NCBI GenBank assembly: GCA_963717085.1
Contig: CAVQVM010000021.1
Coordinates: 124,001 to 188,000 of the forward strand
DNA from: DASQUK01 sp963717085
GTDB taxonomy: Bacteria; Actinomycetota; Acidimicrobiia; Acidimicrobiales; VFJN01
DNA length: 64,000 bases
Direction: 5' to 3'
Shown one piece after another: positions 35,110 to 42,577 of this stretch. The notes below the pieces were generated by a model that was not told the origin of the DNA, did not search any database, and was given only the letters and a program-made list of their open reading frames with translations. Position 1 is the stretch's first letter; every line of letters starts with the position of its first letter. A program made the translations under genes and the position numbers.

Positions 35110-37914
35110 ATGCGGCTCGTCATGACTGTGCTCGTTCGAGACGAGGCCGACGTCATCGAGGCGATGCTCGAGAGCCACTACGCACTCGGGGTCGACTTCG
35201 TGATCGCCACCGACCACCGCTCGGAAGATGGCACCACCGCAATCCTCGAGCGCTACCAGCGCCAAGGGCGTCTGCGCCTGATCCACGAACCCGACGACGT
35301 CCACCAACAAGCCCGCTGGGTCACACGCATGGCGCGCCTCGCGGCGGTCGACCACAACGCCGATTGGGTGATCAACGCCGACGCCGATGAGTGGTGGTGG
35401 CCCCGCGACGGCGACCTTGCCTCGACGTTCACGAGCCTGCCCGACGAGGTGACCGTGCTGGTGGCACAGCGCTACAACTTCGTGCTGCGGCCCGACGACG
35501 GTCAACCCTTCCACGAGCGGATGCAGTGGCGACGCACCGACTCCCTCACCCAAGACGGCGACCTCATGGCTGTCAAGGTCGCCCATCGCGCGAGCCCGGA
35601 GGTCGAGGTAGCGGTCGGGAACCACGCCGTGTCCGGTCTCGGGGGACGCATCCTGGACGACGGCCGCATCGAGGTGCTGCACTTTCCGGTCCGGTCATGG
35701 GACCAGTACGAGCGCAAGATCCGGCTCGGGATGGTCGCTGTCGAGCACAACACCTCGTACGGGCCTGAGGTCTTCTACCACTGGCGCCGCTCGTCGCGGC
35801 TGCTGCACGAGGGCAGGCTCGCCGAGGAGTGGGCGTCATGGGTCTACGACGACGATGCGCTCGCACGGGCCGTGGCCGCCGGCGAGGTCGTCGCCGATGA
35901 TCGCGTGGCCGGCCTGCTCGCCACGCTGCCGGCGCCAGCGATCCTGGCTGTGACCCCGGGGCCGCCTGCGTCTAGCTTCTCCGGCATGCCATCGCCCGGA
36001 CACGGCGTTCGGCGACTCGGCGCTGGGGTCAGCTACGCAGACGGCGCCGAAGACGACGTGCTCGCCGTCCTCAGGAAGGTCGAGGACACCTCGTCGGGCT
36101 CGGTCGAGCTCGCCGAGCACATCGTCGACTGGCCGACCTGCTACCACTTATCGCCCCAGCGCTCGAACCTGCTACGGCCCCTGAACATCACCTCGAGCCT
36201 GCGGGTACTCGACGTCGGGGCGGGATCGGGCGTGCTCACCCGCTACCTCGCCGAGCAGGGAGCGACGGTGGTCGCGCTCGAGGGGAACCCCCGGCGCGCC
36301 GACGCCGCGGCGGAGCGATGCCGCGATCTCGATCACGTCGACGTGATCGCTGGAACGCTCGAAGACCTCGATCCGGCCGAGCGGTTCGATCTCGTGCTCC
36401 TCGTCGGCGTGCTCGAGTACGCCGGTTCCGCCATCGGCGGTGGTGGCGGTGCCTCGGAGATGCTGCGGGACGCTCGGTCGCACCTGAGCGAGGGTGGCGC
36501 CGTCGTCGTCGCCACCGAGAACCAGCTGGGGCTCAAGTACCTGCTCGGTGGCCGGGAGGACCACCTGGGGGAGCCGTGGGTGGGCATCGACGGCTACCCC
36601 GGCCCGCCGGGTGTGCGCACCTGGACTCGCACTGCGCTACGGAGGCTCCTTGCCGAGGCGGGGCTCGACCGGCAGCATTGGCTCGCGCCGTTCCCGGACT
36701 ACAAGCTCCCCACGGTCGTGCTCGACGAGCGGGTATACGCGCGGCCTGACGCAGCCGAGGTGATCGAGCAGCTGGTGCTCCATCCGGTGATGAGCCTGGA
36801 TCAACCGCCGGTGCGGGGTGCGGACGGAATTGGCGCTCATCGCGTCTGGGCGGAGGCCGGGCTGGCGGCGGAGGTCGCCAACTCGTTCCTCGTCCTTGCC
36901 GGCACTGATGACACGTTCATCGCCAAGCTCGTCGACGACCGGGCGTTGGCGTGGCTCTACGGCGGCAACCGTGTGCCGCCGTGGCGACGAGAACGGATGG
37001 TCACTGTCGATGGCGAGGTCGTCACGTTGGGCGACAACCAACCGCGGCGAGTCGGATGGCTCGGCCAGGATCCCGGCACGTCGCGGCCCTATCGGCGAGG
37101 CCGCACTTTGGCCCAGGACGCGATGGATGCCGTGCGTGCGCACGATCTCGATGCTCTGGCAACCACACTGCGACGCTGGCGCGCCGAGCTCGAGGCGAGA
37201 GCCGTGGAGATCGCCGTGGTACCGAGTGGTGCCCATCCCTTCCTGCTGCCCGATTCGACGCGGGGACTTCCCGACGGTCACCTCGACGTCGGCCTGGCGA
37301 ATTTCGTCGACACCGGGACCGAGCTTGCCTTCGTCGACGACGAGTGGCGCACCGAACACCCGGTCGACGTGCGCCTCGCCGAGTACCGGGCGCTCTGGGT
37401 GCTGGCCCACGATGTCCTCGGCTCGGCGGTCGCGCACCCCTGGGGAGACGAGGCGACGGTCGACGACATCGTGGCTCAACTCGCATCGCTCGCCCGGGCC
37501 GAGTTCGACGAGTACATCTTCGACGCCTTCCAAGCGGCGGAGACCGAATTGCAGGGGCTCGTCGCAGGTGAACCGCCCGACCGCCTCACCACCGGTTGGC
37601 TCAACGGCGCCCTCCGCGCGGCCGACCTCAGTCCCTGGAGCCCGGCCGACGCGGACCTGCGACACCTGCACGACGAAGAGATCTCGCGGCTGCGCCGCGA
37701 GGTCGCCGCGTTGGGCACGGAGCGGACAGCGCTGCTGGAGCAACGGACGGAGCTCACCGGCCAGAACGAGCACTTCCAGGGGGTGATAGCGGCTAAGCAG
37801 GCGGAGGTCGACCGCCTGCGCACCCTCCGCGGCTTCGTGGGCCACCGGCTCCGGGCCATCACCTGGCTGCGCCTGCTCGTCGGCCGCCTGCGGCCTGTCG
37901 AGCCCGTATCTTGA
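35110..37914 (+). CDS. GT2 - methyltransferase - kinase-like - coiled-coil fusion (WbdD-like chain terminator?)
   Basis: 934 aa from the ATG at 35110, which has a GAGAGGGG Shine-Dalgarno. Residues 1-~270 are a Glyco_tranf_2_4 domain (LVMTVLVRDEADVIEAML, NADADEWWWP, EVFYHWRRSSRL). Residues ~345-560 are a SAM methyltransferase (LRVLDVGAGSGVLTRYLAEQ). Residues ~590-760 look like a divergent kinase fold: FIAKL, then LDVGLANFV (Asp, with Asn five residues on) and FVDDEW in place of DFG. Residues ~855-915 are a coiled coil, followed by a basic tail. WbdD of E. coli has methyltransferase, kinase, coiled coil and a membrane-binding tail. The stop codon lies in a duplicated scar, so the C-terminus may be trimmed. 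Confidence 0.75.
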   Translation: MRLVMTVLVRDEADVIEAMLESHYALGVDFVIATDHRSEDGTTAILERYQRQGRLRLIHEPDDVHQQARWVTRMARLAAVDHNADWVINADADEWWWPRDGDLASTFTSLPDEVTVLVAQRYNFVLRPDDGQPFHERMQWRRTDSLTQDGDLMAVKVAHRASPEVEVAVGNHAVSGLGGRILDDGRIEVLHFPVRSWDQYERKIRLGMVAVEHNTSYGPEVFYHWRRSSRLLHEGRLAEEWASWVYDDDALARAVAAGEVVADDRVAGLLATLPAPAILAVTPGPPASSFSGMPSPGHGVRRLGAGVSYADGAEDDVLAVLRKVEDTSSGSVELAEHIVDWPTCYHLSPQRSNLLRPLNITSSLRVLDVGAGSGVLTRYLAEQGATVVALEGNPRRADAAAERCRDLDHVDVIAGTLEDLDPAERFDLVLLVGVLEYAGSAIGGGGGASEMLRDARSHLSEGGAVVVATENQLGLKYLLGGREDHLGEPWVGIDGYPGPPGVRTWTRTALRRLLAEAGLDRQHWLAPFPDYKLPTVVLDERVYARPDAAEVIEQLVLHPVMSLDQPPVRGADGIGAHRVWAEAGLAAEVANSFLVLAGTDDTFIAKLVDDRALAWLYGGNRVPPWRRERMVTVDGEVVTLGDNQPRRVGWLGQDPGTSRPYRRGRTLAQDAMDAVRAHDLDALATTLRRWRAELEARAVEIAVVPSGAHPFLLPDSTRGLPDGHLDVGLANFVDTGTELAFVDDEWRTEHPVDVRLAEYRALWVLAHDVLGSAVAHPWGDEATVDDIVAQLASLARAEFDEYIFDAFQAAETELQGLVAGEPPDRLTTGWLNGALRAADLSPWSPADADLRHLHDEEISRLRREVAALGTERTALLEQRTELTGQNEHFQGVIAAKQAEVDRLRTLRGFVGHRLRAITWLRLLVGRLRPVEPVS

Positions 37915-38011
37915 AACCCTCGACGTTGTCGCCGAGGGCGAGCACGGTACCGGCGCCGTTGTAGCCGACCTCGCGCGGTGTGACCATCTCGTGCCAGACG
38001 CGACGCACGGT
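37908..38011 (-). pseudogene. Fragment of ADH-Gfo/Idh/MocA fusion gene (direct repeat copy B)
   Basis: A 104-bp remnant matching 34572-34675 with three differences. On the minus strand it encodes RRVWHEMVTPREVGYNGAG and the following VLALGDNVEGFKI. It has no start, no Rossmann domain and no downstream partner. Its left edge supplies the TGA stop of the 35110 gene. Confidence 0.85.
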
Positions 38012-38095
38012 TCGTGGCACGCACGAAGATCGCGATGCGGCCCCCGGCCACGGAGCGACTGCCGGCGTCCCGAGGGTTCCGCCCCCGTCGGGTCG

Positions 38096-38206
38096 CATCC
38101 GACCGACCACACCATGCTCGATGCGGCCGCGCTCCCCCAGATCGTCGACGCCATCCGCGCCCGCGGCTACGCGTTCGCGACGGTGAGCGCGCTGATCGGC
38201 GGGTGA
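38096..38206 (+). pseudogene. C-terminal remnant of a polysaccharide deacetylase-like gene
   Basis: The last ~35 codons before the TGA at 38204 read ...LDAAALPQIVDAIRARGY and FATVSALIGG, a typical NodB-type polysaccharide deacetylase C-terminus. The catalytic domain is absent. It abuts the ADH fragment, so the interval is a recombination scar at the end of the glycan locus. Confidence 0.55.
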
Positions 38207-38221
38207 CCCTGCGGCCCTCGG

Positions 38222-39403
38222 CTACCCCGCCGGTGGCGGCGCGATGGGATGCGGCATGCAGAGCTCGTCGTACTCGGCGATCACGATGCGCTCGGGATCG
38301 ATGGAGCAGGTCGGGCACTCGGGGTCGCGCAGCATCCGGTAGGTACGGAACGACTGCTCGAGGGAGTCGTACGCCAGCAGCCGGCCGGAGAGATCCTCGC
38401 CGACGCCGAGGATGAGCTTGATGGCCTCGACCGCCTGGATCGAGCCCACGATGCCGGGCAGCACGCCCAGGACGCCGGCCTCGGCGCACGAGGGGGCCAG
38501 CTCGGCGGGCGGTGGCTCGGGGAGGAAGCAGCGGTAGCAGGGACCGTCGTGGGGCTTGAACACGGTCACCTGGCCCTCGAAGCGGAAGATCGAGCCGTGA
38601 ACGACGGGGATCTCGAGCTTCAGCGCTGCGTCGTTGAGCAGGTAGCGCACGGGGAAGTTGTCCGCGCCGTCGACCACGATGTCGTAGCCCGACAGGATGT
38701 CCATGACGTTGTCGGCGCCCAGGCGGACGTCGTGGGTCACGACGTTGACGTCGGGGTTGATGGCCGTGAGCGTCTTCTTGGCCGAGTCGACCTTGCGCTC
38801 GCCCACGCGGTCGACGTTGTGGAGGATCTGTCGCTGCAGGTTCGACTCGTCGACGACGTCCATGTCGACGATGCCGATGGTGCCGACGCCCGCGGCCGCC
38901 AGGTACAGCGCCGCCGGCGAGCCGAGGCCACCGGCGCCCAGCAGCAGCACCCGCGCGTCGAGCAGCTTGAGCTGCCCCGCGACGTCGACCTCCGGCAGGA
39001 GCAGGTGGCGCTGGTAGCGGTTGCGCTGCTCCGCCGACAGCTTGCGCGGGGCGGCCCAGTCGCGGCCCTCATCCTTCCACCTGTTGAAGCCGCCGGTCAT
39101 CGACACGACGTCCTGGTAGCCCATGTCGCTGAGCGTCTTGGCGGCGAACGCCGACCGCACGCCGCTGGCGCAATGGATGATCACCGGCGCCGACTTGTCG
39201 GTGATCCGGTTCTCCACCGAGCTCTCGAGCGTGCCCCGGGGGATGTGCACCGCCCCGGGGATGGCCCCCTGCTCGTACTCGTCGGGCTCGCGCACGTCGA
39301 GGACCACCGCCTTTGGCCGCCGCCGCAGCTCGTCGGCCTGGGCGGTGTCGACCTCGCGGATCTCGGCTTTGGTGGCGGCAAGCAACTCACGGAAGCTCGG
39401 CAT
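38222..39403 (-). CDS. Rhodanese - MoeB/ThiF adenylyltransferase fusion
   Basis: 393 aa. Residues ~15-115 form a rhodanese domain with the active loop HCASGVRS. Residues ~125-385 are a ThiF/MoeB E1-like domain with LSAEQRNRYQRHLLLPEV, the ATP loop GAGGLGSPAALYLAAAG, DMDVVDESNLQRQ and zinc-ligand CxxC pairs (CYRC, CPTC). It should adenylate and sulfurate the C-terminus of a MoaD/ThiS-type carrier for molybdopterin, thiamine or cysteine synthesis. In MoeZ the rhodanese is C-terminal; here it is N-terminal. No carrier gene is seen nearby. Confidence 0.88.
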   Translation of the reverse strand: MPSFRELLAATKAEIREVDTAQADELRRRPKAVVLDVREPDEYEQGAIPGAVHIPRGTLESSVENRITDKSAPVIIHCASGVRSAFAAKTLSDMGYQDVVSMTGGFNRWKDEGRDWAAPRKLSAEQRNRYQRHLLLPEVDVAGQLKLLDARVLLLGAGGLGSPAALYLAAAGVGTIGIVDMDVVDESNLQRQILHNVDRVGERKVDSAKKTLTAINPDVNVVTHDVRLGADNVMDILSGYDIVVDGADNFPVRYLLNDAALKLEIPVVHGSIFRFEGQVTVFKPHDGPCYRCFLPEPPPAELAPSCAEAGVLGVLPGIVGSIQAVEAIKLILGVGEDLSGRLLAYDSLEQSFRTYRMLRDPECPTCSIDPERIVIAEYDELCMPHPIAPPPAG

Positions 39404-39521
39404 GGAAACCTCTCGGGCGATCTCTCTCGGCGTCTGAAAAGCCTACAGACCCGCTCAACATTCTGCGTGGGTCGTCGGCCAGGCGGAGGCCGTGGCGCCA
39501 CAGCGCCATGACCCGAGCGGG
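39404..39521. other. Intergenic spacer with short palindrome
   Basis: It separates two minus-strand genes. TGACCC and GGGTCA flank GAGC at 39509-39524, and the right arm contains the stop codon of the flippase-like gene. GGCGC/GCGCC arms just upstream could add a second short stem. The spacer presumably holds the promoter of the rhodanese-MoeB gene. Confidence 0.3.
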
Positions 39522-40871
39522 TCAGGCTTCGATCGGGACCTCGTGGATGGCCTCGATCAAGTCGCCCCGGTCGACGGCCAGCGGGCCCGAGACCGCCAAG
39601 CGGCGGAGCAGCAGCACGCCCATGGTGAGGAACGCGACCAGGCTGCCGACCAACAGGCCCAGCTCGACCCGGAGGAACAGGTCGTCGCTGGCGAGCCAGG
39701 TGGTCACCGCGAGGGCGACGATCCCCATCCCCCAGCCGATCGCCTGGTCCCGGTGCCCGCCCAGCGCGATCAATGCCTGCGCGCAGGCCAGGGCCAGCAT
39801 GTACAGGCCGCTGCCGGCGGCCAGAAGCCCCATCGTGCGGCTGTCGAGATCGGCGTTGGGGAACATGATCTCCACGATCGTCGGTCCCAGTACGGCGCCA
39901 ACAACGGTGCCGGCGGCCGCCAAGGCGGCCACCACCACCATGATCCGCTTGAGACCGACCCGGAAGTCGCCGAGGCGGCCCGCCGTGGCCAGCGCCGACA
40001 ACTTCGGCAGCAGCGCCGCCTGGACCGCCTGGAACAGGAACAGGGGGATGCGCGCCACCACGACGCCGGTGACGAACCGACCGGCGGCACCGGCCTGGGC
40101 ATCGGACGCCAGCAGCTTCACGATCACCGGACCGATGTTCATGAGCCCGAACGCCAGCAGCGACGCAATCAACAGGTAACCGAGGGCACTGCTGATCTCC
40201 CGCAGCGCCGCCTCTGGGCCCGGCCGCAGCGACGGGCGCTCGACCCGCAGCGCCACGGGCACCGCCAGCAGCCCCGAGATCCCGAGCGCGATGCCGAACC
40301 AGCCCGCGGTCTTCACCCCGATCACGGCGCACAGCACGCAACCCAGCAGCCGGATGAACCCGTCGGCGCCGATGTAGGTGCCGTAGCCCTTGAAATGCCC
40401 CGTCCCCGACATGCAACCGCGGGTGACGTGCCCGGCCAGCGCGCCGGCGACGCCCAGTGCCAGTCCCACCAACAGCAGGAGCTGGTGGTCGAAGAGCTCG
40501 TCGACCGACCAGCGGGCGGTGGCGATGAGCAGCACCAGCACCGCCAGCGCGAGCCCCACCCCGAGGGTGCCCGCTCGGCGCACGACCGGCGCCCCGCCCA
40601 CGCCCCGGGTGCGGCGCTCGGCGAGCGCACGGCTGATCTCCTGTTCCAGGGGCAGGAACAGGCCCGGGCCGATGAGGAACACCAGGCTCCAGGTCGCCGA
40701 CAGCGGCGAGTACTCGGCCTGGCTCAAGGGCCGGTCGGCGACTGCCAGGAAGCCATAGGCGGACAAGCCCGCGACGAGGAGCCCCGCTCCGACCGCGAAC
40801 GTGCCGGTCGGTAGGGGATTGCGGCGCCTCGCAGCCTCCAGCAGCGCAGCCATCGGGGACACGCTACTCAC
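39522..40871 (-). CDS. Flippase-like polysaccharide membrane protein (MATE/MVF superfamily)
   Basis: 449 aa with about 12 membrane helices. FLAVADRPLSQAEYSPLSATWS, GPGLFLPLEQEISRALAERR and ALGYLLIASLLAFGLMNIGP are the kinds of segments seen in Wzx/MurJ-like proteins of actinobacteria. It may flip lipid-linked sugars. It is separated from the main glycan locus by the scar and the MoeB fusion. Confidence 0.7.
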   Translation of the reverse strand: MSSVSPMAALLEAARRRNPLPTGTFAVGAGLLVAGLSAYGFLAVADRPLSQAEYSPLSATWSLVFLIGPGLFLPLEQEISRALAERRTRGVGGAPVVRRAGTLGVGLALAVLVLLIATARWSVDELFDHQLLLLVGLALGVAGALAGHVTRGCMSGTGHFKGYGTYIGADGFIRLLGCVLCAVIGVKTAGWFGIALGISGLLAVPVALRVERPSLRPGPEAALREISSALGYLLIASLLAFGLMNIGPVIVKLLASDAQAGAAGRFVTGVVVARIPLFLFQAVQAALLPKLSALATAGRLGDFRVGLKRIMVVVAALAAAGTVVGAVLGPTIVEIMFPNADLDSRTMGLLAAGSGLYMLALACAQALIALGGHRDQAIGWGMGIVALAVTTWLASDDLFLRVELGLLVGSLVAFLTMGVLLLRRLAVSGPLAVDRGDLIEAIHEVPIEA

Positions 40872-40933
40872 ATCGCGGGACTCGGCGTCCCGAGCCCCGG
40901 CGGGGGCTGCGCGTATCGGTCATTGTGGGTCCA

Positions 40934-41737
40934 CTAGTCGGCGCTCAGCTCGGGCTCGGCCGTACCGACCAGTCGCGGGAGCACCTCGCCGATCGAGCCA
41001 CGAATCACGGCATCGGCGAGGTCGTCCATCGCCGTCTCCTCGGCATTGACGATCACGATCTGCGCGCCCGCCATGTGCGCAAGCGGCACCATCTCGGCCA
41101 CTGGGTACACCGCCAGCGTCGAACCCACGGCGAGCAGCAGGTCGCAGCGCCGTGCGGCCTCCATCGCCCGCTGCAGGTCCTCGGCAACGAGGTTCTGGCC
41201 GAAGCTGATGGTCGCCGACTTGAGGATGCCGCCGCACGTCCGGCAGGGCGGATCGTCCTCGCCGCCCCGCACCCGCTCCAACGCCCGCTCCATGGGCGCC
41301 CGTTCGCCGCACGACATGCACACGACGGTGTGGATGGTGCCGTGGACCTCGACGACCATGTCCGGGTCGGAGCCGGCGGACTGGTGCAACCCGTCGATGT
41401 TCTGGGTGACGAGCGTGTCGAGCTTGCCCCGGCGCTCGAGCTCGACGAGCGCCCGGTGGCCGGCGTTGGGCCGAGCGGAGAGCCCCGGGTGCCGCAAGCG
41501 CGTCTGCCATGCATCGCGGCGGACCTCGGGATCGGACATGTAGTTCTGCAGCGTCGCCCGCCGCTCGGCGCCGGGGTTGCGGGTCCACACTCCGTTGGGT
41601 CCCCGGAAGTCGGGGATCCCGCTGTCGGTGCTGATGCCCGCCCCGGTGAGCACCACGACCCGCTGGGCCGCGTCGATCCAGCGCGCCGCGTCGGCGATCC
41701 GATCGTCCCGCACGGCCGACACACTACTCTGCAACAT
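40934..41737 (-). CDS. Sirtuin (NAD-dependent protein deacylase)
   Basis: 267 aa from the ATG at 41737. Sir2 motifs are VVLTGAGISTDSGIPDFRG, TQNIDGLHQSAG, the catalytic His in VVEVHGTIH, two Zn-binding CxxC pairs (CMSC, CRTC), GQNL and LAVGSTLAVYP. It removes acyl groups from lysines with NAD. The ATG region lies within the divergent control segment shared with 41846. Confidence 0.93.
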   Translation of the reverse strand: MLQSSVSAVRDDRIADAARWIDAAQRVVVLTGAGISTDSGIPDFRGPNGVWTRNPGAERRATLQNYMSDPEVRRDAWQTRLRHPGLSARPNAGHRALVELERRGKLDTLVTQNIDGLHQSAGSDPDMVVEVHGTIHTVVCMSCGERAPMERALERVRGGEDDPPCRTCGGILKSATISFGQNLVAEDLQRAMEAARRCDLLLAVGSTLAVYPVAEMVPLAHMAGAQIVIVNAEETAMDDLADAVIRGSIGEVLPRLVGTAEPELSAD

Positions 41738-41738
41738 G

Positions 41739-41756
41739 GATGATATTGAAACATCA
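41739..41756. promoter_or_regulatory. AT-rich palindrome in divergent control region
   Basis: ATGAT and ATCAT arms bracket an 8-bp AT-rich centre immediately before the sirtuin start codon. In so GC-rich a region it could be an operator or promoter part for the divergent genes, but this is only a pattern match. Confidence 0.25.
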
Positions 41757-41845
41757 TGAAAATGGTGAGAAGATCGCCGGGACGCCCCGGACGAAAAGAG
41801 CAACTTCCCCGCTGGCAGCTCGCTCGACCCGCCGTCGGAGACGCA

Positions 41846-42493
41846 ATGCACCCCCGCGACATCCCTACCACCATCCCCACCCTGCAAGTCCTGCCCTGGT
41901 CCGACCCGGTCATAGACCAGGTCGGCTACGACCCCCGTTCCCGCTACGTCGAGCGCTTCTGGCTCGGCATCCTCGGTCCCTCTGCCACTTGGCTCATGCG
42001 CCACCTCGTCGACGGGCTCGAGCGATCGCCCGAGGGCTATCCACTCGACCTCGACGAGTGCGCCACCGCGCTCGGCCTCGGGCGCTACCGCGGCTCCAGC
42101 AGCGCCTTCCCCCGCACCATCGCCCGCTGCTGCCAGTTCGGCACCAGCCGCCTCACCCCGGATGCGTCGCTCGAGGTGCGCCGCCGCCTACCACCGCTCA
42201 CCCTCCGCCAGGTCCGGCGGCTGTCCCCTGTGTTGCAGGCCGAGCACGCCGCGTGGGTCGATCGGGCCCCGGCGGCCCTCGACGCCGACGACCTGCGTGA
42301 CCAGGCTCGCCGGCTGGCCCTCACCCTGCTGGAGCTCGGGGAGGACGGTGAGGCAGCAGAGCGGCAACTCCAGCGCTGGCGGTTCCACCCCGCGCTCGCG
42401 AGCGAGGCAACGGCTTGGGCGCTCGAGCGCCATGAGGTCGTGGGTCCGCCGGAGGCGAAGCCCGAGCCGGAACGCGCCCATCCGAGGCCATAG
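41846..42493 (+). CDS. Conserved-looking actinobacterial protein of unknown function
   Basis: 215 aa from the ATG at 41846 (MHPRDIPTTIPTLQVLPW); an earlier ATG at 41756 would add a 30-residue basic lead. Soluble; no signal peptide or known catalytic motif. Blocks are DPRSRYVERFWLGILGPSATW, CATALGLGRYRGSSSAFPRT and RRLPPLTLRQVRRLSP, then a helical region and a Pro/Glu-rich tail. The short helix-turn-helix-like ALGLGRYRGSSSAF could suggest a regulator, but that is weak. The stop codon lies inside a palindromic repeat. Confidence 0.6.
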   Translation: MHPRDIPTTIPTLQVLPWSDPVIDQVGYDPRSRYVERFWLGILGPSATWLMRHLVDGLERSPEGYPLDLDECATALGLGRYRGSSSAFPRTIARCCQFGTSRLTPDASLEVRRRLPPLTLRQVRRLSPVLQAEHAAWVDRAPAALDADDLRDQARRLALTLLELGEDGEAAERQLQRWRFHPALASEATAWALERHEVVGPPEAKPEPERAHPRP

Positions 42494-42577
42494 GTTCCAC
42501 CAAGCCGAGCCCGAGGCCATAGGTTCCGACCCGGAAACCTATGACCTCAGGTTCTGGCCGCCGGAACCCATTGCCTC
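42434..42577. repeat. Cluster of 15-bp palindromic repeats
   Basis: The unit GAGGCCATAGGTTCC occurs at 42484-42498 and 42513-42527, a diverged copy lies at 42434-42447, and inverted copies lie at 42533-42548 and 42563-42577. The arms can pair as nested hairpins (42513 with 42548, 42484 with 42577). The array covers the stop of the upstream gene and the first codons of the GH84 gene. Confidence 0.8.

Noticed and set aside
36637..38154. A 505-codon minus-strand frame overlapping the fusion gene and the scar
   Set aside because: Only the short ADH-derived stretch is meaningful. The rest is antisense to the well-supported fusion gene.
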